A stretch of DNA of 19,766 bases from Brachionus koreanus (GCA_016987375.1 PJRA01000524.1:765041-784806); one strand, 5' to 3'; positions 10,201-18,977 are shown, counted from the stretch's first letter. Program-made: numbers and translations. Notes: generated by a model not told the origin, from the letters alone.

Positions 10201-13200
10201 AAAATATATGTGTTTCGAATTTATAGTAGTCCGGGTCATTAATGTTTAGCAGCTTTTTGGCCATTCGACGCGCATGCTGATCGCGATCCAGACGAAATAT
10301 TGACTTCAAAAGCTGAGTCATTTCGTTTATGGTCTCGTGCCACATGGTCGCACACAAATAAATAAGCGGTGTCGGACGATTTCCATTTTGGTTGATCGCA
10401 TCTGTCGACTCGTTCAAGTCTGCATCGGGCGTGCTCTCATCAATTCGTCGTCTGTTCATCATCAAGCATTTATCAATCATGGCCGAGTCATATGTGGGCT
10501 TTGTGAATATTTTCTCATTTTTGGCCAAGCGCTCGATTTTCGGATACCAAATGTGCGATCCGATCCAGAGCTGTGACAACCAATAAAGAAAAAAACCAAC
10601 CAGGACCGTTACTATTGAACTTTGCACTTTTTAAATGAAAATAAATAAATGAAAAAATTTTTTTTTTTTGTCTTACAATTGAATCCATCCCAGTAGAAAA
10701 ACTTTCCAATATAGCTTGAATGCATGTTTATGTTTTTGCTTTTGATTTCAATGCTGGATATCATCAAGATCAAAAATGTGACAGGGGTCGATAGGGTCAG
10801 AGGTAACGAAAAGCCGAGACTTTGCATCAAAACCTTACAAGCTATTCGACCAGTGTAAAAGCATATAACAGAGGACAATGAATGAACTAAAAAGGGCAAA
10901 TAAAACGCTGTTCCTGAGAAGAAAAGGTCAGCTTCCTGTATTTCTGGTTCCAGTATGGCCAAGTCTGTTAAATTCAAACTTTTGTTAAAATTAAAATATT
11001 CTTTTCGAATGTCTTCTGACAAGAAAGCATAGCTAAACGCGAATATTAGACATATTTTAACCGGAGTAATGAATGCATATAGTTTAGCATTGTATTTTCT
11101 ATGTTCGTGAATGTTTCTTTGGATGAATAGAATTACTCTATTAGTGCTGTATCTAACTTCGGTGAAATTTTCCCAATAGCTCAGTGATACCAGAAAAGCA
11201 GATGCAAACACATAGACATAGAACAAATCATTTTTTTTTGCAGTTTTGTTGAATGGATTGACGTCAAACTCAGGCGCTGATTTGAATATAAATATGACTG
11301 AAAGTTGACACAAAATGGCCACCAGATCAAACACAAATGTGATGAATTTTTTAAATCTGGTCATGCCGCGTTTTGAAGAAAAAAACAGCTTCAAAATAGC
11401 TGGCACAATGCACAGAGCATTCATTAGAAATAGGCCGGTTACATTTTGAATACTTGGTAGAATTTTGAATACAAACAAAGTTGTTCCTAGAGTGTGAGCT
11501 GATTCAATAAACAAAGTCTGAGTAAAAAAAGTAAAAAAAAAAATTTGTTTTTTTAAATTTTTTTTGTCAATTTATAACTTATTATTTTAATTTACCCAAA
11601 AAAATAAAAGAAAATTTGGCCGACCACTTGCACTAGCAAAAAGACTTGTTTGTAAACTTGACAAAAAGCTAATCAGATAAGGTACACTAATCGATATTGC
11701 TGTAAGAAAAGTCCATCTTGCAATATAACCATTAGGCTAGTTAAAAAAATTTAATTTTTTTTTTCATCAAATTTTTTTTTTTAGTACTTGATTAGGTTTT
11801 TTTATAGCATTGACCATTGTAAATAGTGAAAGTTTGCTCACAACTGATGAACCAAGTACAATCAAAAAAAATACCAAGTAGGCGAGCAGCTTGAATATAA
11901 TTTTAAAAGTTTCGGCTCTTGATTTTAAATGCATTTGTTCTATTTCAAAGTCACGTGACGTTACTCTTGCCACATCCCACCAGTACTCTTGTTCCAATTT
12001 GGGTTGAATCATGTCCACCTTTTTATTTTCTTGCTGAAGCAATTTGACCGACTGAGTGTGTCTTAAGCGAGGACTTGTCTTAAAATTGTCTGTTTGATTG
12101 ATTGTGTTGTTTGTTTGAGACAAATCGTTATTTAGGTGAAGAACTTTTTTTGGCATATTGTTATTATTCATGTCGTCAATCAAGTCCATTTGATCTTTTT
12201 CAATCAAATCGAGTTCTTCATTTTTAATAAAAACCTTGTTCACTCCAATACGATAGTGTCGAAGACCAACCGAATGTAAAAGCTTGACACATACCTCTTT
12301 CGGGTTCATATTTTGAACATTTAGTCCGTATGAGGAAGCCAACTTTTCAAATCTATTTCAATTAAATTTAATTTTTAGAATTTTTTTATTTTTTTTTGAA
12401 TAAACCTTTTGCTAAAAGTGTAAAAATCAATTTTGATTGCATAGTTTAACTTCCGCACACGAGCATATTCCACCAAGCCACTTTCTTTGACTTGTTTGAA
12501 TGCAATATTGGATACAAATTGATTTGAAAAAGCATTTTCATTTGGTTTAATGCATCTATAAATTAAGTTTAATTATTTCTTATGACAAAATTTATTTTTT
12601 TTATTTGAAAAATTTCATGAACAACATATTCCAACTATGAAGGTATTGTTTTGCATCATGTTAATGATAAATGAAGAAAATGATAACGATTTAAAACCAA
12701 TTCAAAGACTGTCAACAAAAGTGATGAGATAATTAGAAGTGAGAGAGAGATACAAAGCCTTTATCACTCAAATTTAATCTTTGTAAAAGCTTTGGAATTT
12801 AATTTTTATGATTTTCTATTAAATAAACTTTATTGAGAATTTCACAAAAATAATATCGAATTTTGGACCGGAAAAAAGGTCTTGTTTCAATTTTAAATTT
12901 TTATTTTGATCAGCACCCAAATGCAATATTTTTTCTAAAAATTGAACCTTGTTTAATTAAATTCAAATTTGAAATACCCAAATTGATGTTTATATTGGAA
13001 TTAAAATTATCATTTAAAAATATTTCTAATATTTTTTATTCGTTTTTTAAACTTAATTTTTTATGTCTGCAAATTTCTGCAAAAAATTTCTGAATGCTGA
13101 ATTTCTGAATGAATGAATGAATGAATTTATGAATTTCTCTCTCCGACACAATACTGATTGATTGATGTCATGAAGATATTTAATATCTAATACAGAAAAA

Positions 13201-16200
13201 CGTAAAAAAAAAGAGGCTCACAAAGAAAAGCTAAATCTGCATTTGTGAAACAGCCATCAGATGCTTAATATATATGTATGGTATTGAATCAGATGAAGAT
13301 GCCAATCCGAGTAAGAGACAAGTGATTCAAGAAGAAACTCAGGACTTACCGTCCATAATTGATGAAAATTTATGAGATATGGTGTGTTAAATGCAATTCT
13401 ATATAAGTTAAAAAAAGATATTTTTATTGTCCTAGCAGTTGCAGGAAAAGAAAATAGTATTTTTTTAGCAAAGTAAAATTAATGATCAAATTTCAAAATT
13501 TCAAATGTGCTCAAAATATTTAAAATGCATAATTTCATCATTTGCAAGATAACACGCGGCTATCCTTTATGAATTTAAAATTTAAAAATATGGTTTTTGA
13601 AGTTTAAAAATTTTTCAAGTCTGCAATGCATTCATCAATTATGCATTAAATAAATTTTGAAATTTGATCATAAATTTTACTTTGCTATTTTTTTGTGATT
13701 TTTTCTATTAAATTGTTCAATTTGTAATACAAAAATTATTTCGTTATTATATTAGAGACAAATATACTCTTTTTGTAACAATTCTATTAATTATGTTATT
13801 TTTTATTCAATAAATTACAATACGATCATACTAGATATTTTCTTAATAAATTTATTATTTTTTTAATTCAATTTGTGATAACTTTTATTAAATCTGTGGT
13901 TGAAAAATAACAAGGGTCATATCAAAATAATAAGAAATTTTTTAATTTTTATTTTTGTTTACCCAAAGAATTTTTTTAATATTCTGAAAAATTTCACAAA
14001 AAATCTAGAAATATTGAAAAGAGTAAAGATGCAAAATTATTTTCATTTTGCTAAAAAATCTGATCTTTTGACTTGAGTCCAAATCAAAAGTAATGACCTT
14101 AGGCTCCACAAGGAGTGAGGAAAATAAGAAAAAAATTAATGGTGTTTGCCATTAGGTCAAGTTGCCTAAAAATATTACTAAAACTTTGAATAAGGAGGAA
14201 AAATGTTGCGACTTTTTAAATTCTCCTTTATATGAGACATTTTTATTTAAATTTTGGCTGTCTTTTTTAAAATCTAATAAATTATCAAAAATGTTTGACT
14301 TAAAAATTTTAAAAATAAAGTAGTTGAAATTTTTAAGTCACACTCACAAAATTTAGACACAGTTTCTTCAGCTTGAATGTGTAAAATTGACAAAAGAACT
14401 CTAGGGTGTTGTAGTCATGTAGAAGCATTAGTTAATTTTATGGGTGACTGTATTTATAATAAAACAAGCATAACAAAGCGTGGTAATAGATTGAAAAATG
14501 TATGATCAAATATTCAAAATAGTCTTATTCGAACAAAGAAATAAATATGTTCTATATTAATTAAAAATATTTATTTCAACAATTATTTAGAAATTTTTCT
14601 CTTTTATTAATAAAAATTATAAAAAATTTTTTTTTTTTTTTTTTCAATTGAAAAGTTAAGTCGCGCCTCAATTGCCTATACCTGGCTGATTAATTTGCAC
14701 ATTCTCAGGTACAGACAGTTGCGACGTCATATCAAGCCAAGAGCCTAAGTTTAATTTAGAGAAAAAAATTTACTTTATAAAATGGGTCTTTGAATTTTCT
14801 AGTTTTGAAACAATTTCATTTAGCGAAACATTAAAATAGACCAGATTGGCACTGTTTGCGCTATTGTGCTCAATGCGAATAGTAGTGTTTGATTTTACCT
14901 TTTCCATCATTCGATTAGCAATCACCATGCTCTTATTCTCTTCACTCAATAGTCTTGTATTGAAACTCTTGATCGATTTGTTCGATGCTCTGGCTCGAAT
15001 ACTAAAGCAAAGATAAAAACAGAAATTGATGGAATTTAATTTTTACTTAGAAAAACTTCCATTAGGTGCTGGTAGAGCCGTAAACAAGTCTGAAATGAAA
15101 GTATCATCACTCTTTTGCAAGCATTCAATGATGTTCTTGCTCAAAAAATCACGACAACTAGCAACCATGTTCTTAGCTGAATATTTTACTTTTCCCGATG
15201 TATGATTAATGCCAAAAGCCATCGGATTCGACTTGTAGTTTACATAGTCCGAATTGTGGCTGAGATAATCATTCAGTTTTTGTACAAAGTCTGAATCATC
15301 GTTCAAATTGGACTTGCACTCTTCTTTCAGCAAGCTTAGCAAGCCAATTGGCTTCTTTAAATTTGAAAAAATATTTTGATTAAAACAAGATCACAATTTC
15401 AATGTCAATTTTTACCTGTAAGAGAAGATCACATGTTTTTTTGTTGTCTTTGAACGAAATTTGTGGATAGGCCAAGCCCTCGCGCTGATAATTCAATTGG
15501 TCGTATGTAAACGAATGTCTGTAGAAGGCATTTTGAATTTCTTCGTTCATTGTGTTGACCATGAGCTGTTCAATGCCATTGTATTTGAAATTTTCAAATC
15601 CAAACATATCCAAGAGAGAAATGCTGAACGTGGACTGATTACTGCTAAATATAAAATGCTTGCTTATATAAAATTTAAAATTAATTCTTCACAATGGCTC
15701 ATAAATCCGGATTACTAAACTAGATCCGGTTGTGCGACCATTGACTTGAAAAATATCCATTTAGATTATTTATTACTTTGAGTCTTCTAAATCAAGCTTT
15801 GAGTTGATGTTCTTTATCATCCAGCCGAATAGACGGCCATACAATGTTTTGGCCAAGTTGTCTCTCATTGCCAAACTATCATTTAGGCTTCTTGGCCACA
15901 TCTGGCTTCCCTCTTTACAAAAATAAATTTCAAATTTAAAAAAGCATTTTTAAGTCTTCTACTTGATGTGACTACAACAGTTGATATTAATATTGTGGCT
16001 AAATCAGCATGGTCTACGCATAAAAGGTCAGCTATTTTGGCCAAAGTTCTTTCATTTTTTATGTAAACTATGTCTTGACTTGCATTGTTTACGGTCACAA
16101 TTTCTAAATCGGCAAGCAAGATTATGATTGCCAAAATTCTATAAATAGTTTTCAAATCCTTTTGAAAATAAAAAAAATTCGAATTTTATTAAAAAAGAAA

Positions 16201-17465
16201 AATTTACATCATCTTTAAAGCCAAATCTGAGCATTCGATCTCTCAGGTCATTGAAATTCTCTGTCCATTGTTTCAATTGATAATTAGTCACACCATCAGG
16301 CAAAGCAGTTATTCTAAAATTAAAATAATTTTTTTTTTCTTTTTATTTCAAATAAATTTTTTTATACTTGTGTTTTTGAATGTTGTCTAGATAGAGTCGG
16401 TCCATTGTTTGCTTATCTAGACCAGCAAGCATGTAATAAAAGACAAGAAAATTTCGCTCATTGGGCAAATCAAGCAAAACGCGAGATTTTTCAAGCAAGA
16501 AATCATTGAATTTAGCTAAAATAAATTTTAAAAAAAATTTTTCATTTTTTTTTAATTTTCAAAATTTACCTGCAACTAAATTTCCATCTTGATTGTATTT
16601 TAGATCCAAGATGTTTGCAAATCGAGTAGAATTTGAATTGAACAAAGTGGGCGCATTGCCAAATGCTTCGAGAATCAAAAGAGCCTTAATTTATCATTGA
16701 TATAATTATTTTTAAATTGGAAAATTGGAAAATCAAATCAAGTACTTGATTTATTTTATTTCGCAATGTTTCATTACGACAAGTCATTTTTGTATAAAAG
16801 TTAACGGCATGTTTGAATGTTTCGGTTTTGCCCGAACCACTTTCGCCACTCAAGACAATAATGTTGTCACGTTGTCGTTGAACAGACGATTTGTAAATGT
16901 CTGAACAGATCCAGTACAAATGCGGATCCATGCTTGATCTACAATTGTTCTCAAAGTATTCTCTCTTTAGCTCATCAGTGTGCAATGGCAAATGCTCTCG
17001 TGGATTTACTGACACAAGCAATTCACCAATATAGCTCTTAACAAATTTTTTTCTCTATTAATTTTAATTTTATCTTAAAATTTTAAGATTTACATAAAAT
17101 TTTCTCATTTCAAATTTTGATTTAATAGCTGAAAGTATTGACTTTTCGTCAATAATTGGCATGAGCGAAAGATCATCGCTCAAAAAAACATCAGTGTTGT
17201 TTAAATTTGAGTTAAAAGTGTGTGGTTCAAAATCGCCAGTTTCATTTTGAGTAAAATTTTGCATTGGTATTAGATTTTTTTTGAAAATGGCATTTTTAAA
17301 ATTGATATTGTCCATATGGTTGGATGGTGTGTTCATGGTGTTATCAATGACTGCCACATTTTGAGATAATGCTGAACGAGCTCTTGGCTCTTGGTTGAAT
17401 AAATTTTTCATTTCCTTGTTGATTAGATCATTTTTCTCTTCGAGATGGGACTTGCGCCTTTCCAT
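4692..17465 (-). CDS. Myosin motor-chitin synthase fusion, 17 exons, 2342 aa
   Basis: Membrane chitin synthase (UDP-GlcNAc to chitin, polymer extruded at the plasma membrane) fused behind a myosin motor. Exons, 5' to 3' on the minus strand: 17465-17094, 17036-16746, 16684-16570, 16515-16368, 16313-16208, 16158-15963, 15912-15777, 15644-15416, 15354-15047, 15001-14774, 12555-12406, 12352-11788, 11736-11596, 11517-10677, 10626-10110, 7434-7281, 7223-4692. All introns are GT-AG and total coding length is 7029 nt with stop. Motor about residues 95-803: P-loop GESGSGKT 188-195, switch I NSNSTRF 237-243, switch II DMFGFE 467-472, KCIKPN 710-715. Linker 804-910; first membrane helix about 911-932. 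Synthase motifs: CATMWHE 1367-1373, FFDDAFE 1417-1423, DGD 1557-1559, GEDRW 1660-1664, QRRRW 1698-1702, SWGTRE about 1881-1886. Start chosen at the first in-frame ATG after an upstream stop; it has G at -3 and +4. Frame stays coding-like just upstream, so an extra 5' exon is possible. Myosin-headed chitin synthases are known from molluscs and other lophotrochozoans. Very sure of identity and most splice sites; start less so. Confidence 0.95.
7281..7434 (-). CDS. Exon 16: PYGGRLVW block
   Basis: Residues 1448-1499. Reads YVHGVE...TPYGGRLVWIMPGGN and KDKDKIRHRKRWSQ, a contiguous match to metazoan chitin synthases between DDAFE and the DGD motif. Absent from any long ORF; sits alone between a 2675-bp and a 57-bp intron. 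Confidence 0.95.
7782..8071. mobile_element. Probable non-autonomous hAT-type MITE
   Basis: Imperfect terminal inverted repeats: left CAGAGTTGTTTACAAAGTCC, right (reverse complement) TGGAGTTGTTTATAAGTCAC, sharing GAGTTGTTTA exactly. Both ends abut the 8-bp direct repeat TTTAAAAT (7774-7781 and 8072-8079). GACTTGG occurs three times near the ends (7828, 8029, 8035), and AAGTCCA/TGGACTT at 8022-8039 forms a 7-bp hairpin with a 4-base loop. There is no coding capacity. Eight-bp duplications and a CAGAG-type terminus fit the hAT superfamily. The AT-rich duplication could arise by chance, but its exact placement beside the inverted repeats argues otherwise. Confidence 0.65.
9781..9877 (+). repeat. 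Dispersed hairpin repeat, copy A
   Basis: Begins TTGCTAA and ends with the hairpin TTGTAGTT-ATTAAGAG-AACTACAA. It is homologous, inverted, to 19668-19766: 23 bases from TGAAACTATAG to AATTTG are identical and the hairpin differs by one loop base. Lies inside intron 15. The left boundary is unknown. A 10-bp inverted match (TTTCACAATG at 9699-9708 with CATTGTGAAA at 9808-9817) suggests that the element may extend left. Family not recognised. Confidence 0.8.
10110..10626 (-). CDS. Exon 15: first half of the catalytic domain
   Basis: Residues 1276-1447 plus two bases. Opens with a membrane helix ending FLYWLSQLWIGSHIW, then ERLAKNEKIF and LMMNRRR. CATMWHE (1367-1373) and FFDDAFE (1417-1423) are hallmark segments of animal chitin synthases; the acidic pair lies in the nucleotide-sugar-binding half. 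Strong donor GTAAGT after 10110. Confidence 0.95.
10677..11517 (-). CDS. Exon 14: N-terminal membrane domain
   Basis: Residues 996-1275 plus one base. Several hydrophobic helices with LPSIQNVTGLFLMN...VPAILKLFFSSKRG, matching the conserved N-terminal membrane region of metazoan chitin synthases, and WDGFN at its end. Donor GTAAGA. Confidence 0.94.
11596..11736 (-). CDS. Exon 13: second transmembrane segment
   Basis: Residues 949-995, 47 whole codons. Contains a hydrophobic helix (ISISVPYLISFLSSL) and the start of the next (NFLLFFW). Phase 0 both sides; donor GTAAAT. Short and below usual ORF cut-offs, but required to connect IKKPNQ with TLFIESAHTLG and supported by clean splice sites. Confidence 0.9.
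11788..12352 (-). CDS. Exon 12: converter, linker and first chitin synthase helix
   Basis: Residues 760-948. Completes FSKRFEKLASSYGL, then YRIGVNKVFIK (793-803), the converter end. Residues 804-910 are a polar, Asn-rich linker with no IQxxxRGxxxR light-chain site. The chitin synthase then begins: WWDVARVTSRDFE and the helix about 911-932, followed by VVSKLSLFTM and IKKPN, matching the N-terminal part of animal chitin synthases. This exon carries the fusion, so the two halves are not joined by inference across an intron. Confidence 0.95.
12406..12555 (-). CDS. Exon 11: CIKPN segment
   Basis: Residues 710-759 plus two bases. Too short to show as a long ORF; found by looking for the CIKPN continuation of exon 10. 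Acceptor TATAG, then KCIKPNE, SNQFVSNIAFKQVKESGLVEYARVR, ending in DFYTFSK. Donor GTTTAT. The SH1/SH2-type helix region is recognisable, though the usual SGVLE reads SGLVE. Confidence 0.93.
12556..14773 (-). other. Intron 10 of the chitin synthase gene (2218 bp)
   Basis: Donor GTAAAT, acceptor TATAG. Mostly AT-rich. It contains a (TGAA)5 microsatellite at 13106-13125 and a GAGAGAGA run near 12745. Two plus-strand coding-like fragments lie near 12604-12729 and 13235-13376. A stretch at 14407-14425 resembles part of the hairpin repeat found elsewhere in the window. No intact gene seen. Confidence 0.85.
13106..13125 (+). repeat. (TGAA)5 microsatellite
   Basis: Five perfect TGAA units within intron 10, flanked by further TGAATTT-like near-repeats on both sides. 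Confidence 0.9.
14774..15001 (-). CDS. Exon 10: loop 2 and start of the actin-binding segment
   Basis: Residues 634-709 plus two bases. A basic, Ser/Asn-rich stretch (loop 2 position) leads to YFNVSLNEIVSKLENSKTHFI, the myosin SLNELMxxLxxTxPHFV element. The exon stops two bases into the Lys codon of KCIKPN; the matching exon lies 2.2 kb away. Confidence 0.92.
15047..15354 (-). CDS. Exon 9: lower 50K region
   Basis: Residues 532-633 plus two bases. Begins KPIGLLSLLKEEC (myosin KKPIGILSLLDEEC). HTSGKVKY at 582-589 stands where most myosins have HYAGxVxY. FLSKNIIECLQKSDDTFISDLF corresponds to the segment before loop 2. Acceptor TTAAAG, donor GTAAAA. Confidence 0.93.
15416..15644 (-). CDS. Exon 8: myosin switch II and relay
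   Basis: Residues 455-531. FSISLLDMFGFENFK holds switch II (Asp467 to Glu472), then GIEQLMVNTMNEEIQNAF, the counterpart of the relay-helix region. Preceded by intron 7, at 132 bp the longest of the short introns, which carries an internal CCGGAT/ATCCGG inverted repeat. Confidence 0.95.
15777..15912 (-). CDS. Exon 7: motor domain, RDNLAK block
   Basis: Residues 410-454 plus two bases. SLAMRDNLAKTLYGRLFGWMIKNIN is a clear match to myosin RDALAKALYxRLFDWLVxxIN. The segment before it, KGSQMWPRSLND, is shorter than usual, and the position of the TEDS-rule residue is hard to assign. Donor GTAATA. Confidence 0.92.
15963..16158 (-). CDS. Exon 6: motor domain, HLGN-equivalent block
   Basis: Residues 345-409 plus one base. 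DLKTIYRILAIIILLADLEI aligns with the myosin block IFRILAAILHLGNIEF, but the usual His-Leu-Gly-Asn is replaced by Leu-Leu-Ala-Asp. IADLLCVDHADLATIL follows, as in other heads. Donor GTAGAA, phase 1. Confidence 0.9.
16208..16313 (-). CDS. Exon 5: motor domain
   Basis: Residues 309-344. Holds YQLKQWTENFNDLRDRMLRFGFKDD, the equivalent of the myosin segment before the FRILAAILHLGN block. Acceptor TTTTAG, donor GTAAAT, phase 2 in and phase 0 out. Confidence 0.9.
16368..16515 (-). CDS. Exon 4: myosin upper 50K region
   Basis: Residues 260-308 plus two bases. Contains LLEKSRV and NERNFLVFYYMLAG, which correspond to the LLEKSRV...ERNFHIFYQLLAG stretch of myosin heads. Phase 1 in, phase 2 out; donor GTATAA. 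Confidence 0.92.
16570..16684 (-). CDS. Exon 3: myosin switch I
   Basis: Residues 222-259 plus one base. Reads ALLILEAFGNAPTLFNSNSTRF, matching myosin LEAFGNAKT...NSSRFGK. Arg242 of switch I is present (it pairs with the switch II Glu in active myosins). The usual Gly-Lys after RF is Ala-Asn. Acceptor TTAAG, donor GTAAAT. Confidence 0.93.
16746..17036 (-). CDS. Exon 2: myosin P-loop
   Basis: Residues 125-221, 97 whole codons, phase 0 on both sides. Begins SYIGELLVSVNP, then NPREHLP (the NPxxxLP purine-loop region), then GESGSGKTE (188-196), the nucleotide-binding P-loop. The usual GESGAGKTE has Ala in place of Ser192, a conservative change that keeps Gly, Lys194 and Thr195. Donor GTACTT after KINQ. 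Confidence 0.95.
17094..17465 (-). CDS. Exon 1: N-terminal extension and motor entry
   Basis: Residues 1-124. The first ~90 residues are polar and Asn-rich with no recognised domain. From DDLSLMP (about 95) the sequence matches the usual start of a myosin head, leading into SILSAIKSKF and ending RKFY. Donor GTAAAT; the junction joins FY to SYIGELLVSVNP, the standard myosin order. An in-frame TAA lies just upstream of ATG 17463-17465, but VEKSSD directly before the Met reads as coding-like, and AG dinucleotides there could be acceptors from an earlier exon. Confidence 0.75.
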
Positions 17466-18977
17466 GTCGGACGATTTCTCAACTATCAAATATAGTTCTT
17501 ATCTAACTCGTTTTTAACTTAAAATTAATCTAAAAATTTAACATTTTTTATTAAGCCAAATGTTAAAAATTAAAATTTTGAATTTATGTATGATTTAATA
17601 AAGCTGCTATTGAATAAGCATTAAGAATATGAAAAAAAAATTTCAAAGAGACTTTTTTTTTTATTCTAAATGATTGTTAAATAATACAACATTGCTTTAG
17701 TAAGTGTGGATTTTACTAAACAAAAAGATTTTCATTTTGAATACAAATGATTTTAAAAATAAGTATGATACATGTAAAAAGCTGATGAAGAACAATGTCT
17801 TATTAAATCTTTAAATCAATTGTTTTCTATTTATGGACGAAATTAACGCCGACTTGATAAAGACTCGATAGTTTAAATTTTTTTAAATTAAGAGATTTGG
17901 ATAATATTTATCAATTTTTTTTGGTTTGGTTTTAGTAATAAATTGACTCATTCTATTTTTTTGTATTGAATATAGGAAAAAATCTTGAACTAATGACTTC
18001 AAAAGAATTTAATGAATAAAGAGTATGTTGTCATCAAGAAAATTCAGAATTCTATGAATCATGACTTATTAGCTTACCAGAGATGTATTTAATTTAATAC
18101 ATTGTATGTTGTTTAGTTTTTTGTTTGATTCAATCTATTGTTCTATTAAAAAGTGACGTTTGAAAAAAAAAATTTTAGAAATCAAAATTTTTTCTATTTG
18201 AATAAAAATTATTAAATTTTGAAAAATAATTGAGTAAAATTTAAAAATTTTATGAATTTCTAAATTAAAAATTTTCAAAAAAATTAAATTTGTATTTGGT
18301 ATTTTCTTTTTTGGTTGAATGTCTGAACTAGTTGAAATAGGTCCAACCATTTATTTCTGTTATCATAAATTCTAAAATAGATTCACTTCTCATCACAACT
18401 AATGATCCATCTGAAAAATCTTTCATCTTAGAGGAATTATAGTTATTTTTATAGAGGAATTCAAGTAGTTTCCTACAAATTTAAAGAACAATTTGAAAAA
18501 CATTTAATTCTATTTATTTTAAACATATGATGTGACTTAAAATTTAAAAATTGCAAAGATACTAAAATCAAAAATAATAAGATTTTCTCAACCAAAATAA
18601 TATCTTTTTAAAAACAAAAGTATCAAATTAATTTTTTACTGTGATTAGTCATGTGACAAATTGCATCTTTATTGTTCAACTGCTAAATGCGTGACTTTCA
18701 ATTAATAAAAGTATCTAAAATGAACAGTCTATAAAAAAATTTTCTTGCCTAGAGACTAATCATGTGCCATACAGCAAAGCAAAAGATGAGCTAATATGCA
18801 ACACTATTCCCAAAAAAATAAATTTCAAGTGACTTGAAAATTTTTAATATTTTTATTCTCAAAAATAGATTTATCAAGCCTTCTTAGAATTTTTTTTAAT
18901 TTTAGTTAAAAAAAAAACAGAGTACTCTTTTTATTTGAAAAAATAAGATTTGATAAAAAAAACATATAAAATTTAAA
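17466..18977. promoter_or_regulatory. Divergent intergenic region, chitin synthase / RPB6
   Basis: About 1.5 kb between two start codons on opposite strands, so promoters of both genes should lie here. A perfect 10-bp inverted repeat (TTTAACATTT 17537-17546, AAATGTTAAA 17558-17567) sits about 75-100 bp upstream of the chitin synthase ATG. A good minus-strand donor, CTG/GTAAGC at 18078/18077, could close a non-coding 5' exon of that gene. No clear TATA box for either gene could be singled out in this AT-rich DNA. Confidence 0.5.

Noticed and set aside
12863..13093. Plus-strand ORF of 76 codons in intron 10
   Set aside because: Made of Phe/Leu/Lys/Ile from AT-rich DNA, with no domain pattern; it looks like chance.
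14395..14430. Third copy of the hairpin repeat in intron 10
   Set aside because: GGTGTTGTAGTCATGTAGA matches copy B at 17 of 19 bases, but the partner arm of the hairpin and the identical 23-base block are missing.
4692..17465. Fungal class V/VII chitin synthase with myosin-like domain
   Set aside because: The synthase half has animal signatures (CATMWHE, SWGTRE), no cytochrome b5-like domain is seen, and the exon/intron pattern fits an animal.
17782..17788. CTGATGA, a hammerhead ribozyme core half
   Set aside because: No GAAA at the right distance and no pairing stems I, II and III could be drawn around it.
18135..18350. Minus-strand ORF upstream of the chitin synthase start
   Set aside because: The first ~20 residues look reasonable, but the rest is AT-rich noise and no donor lies at a position that would splice it in frame to exon 1.
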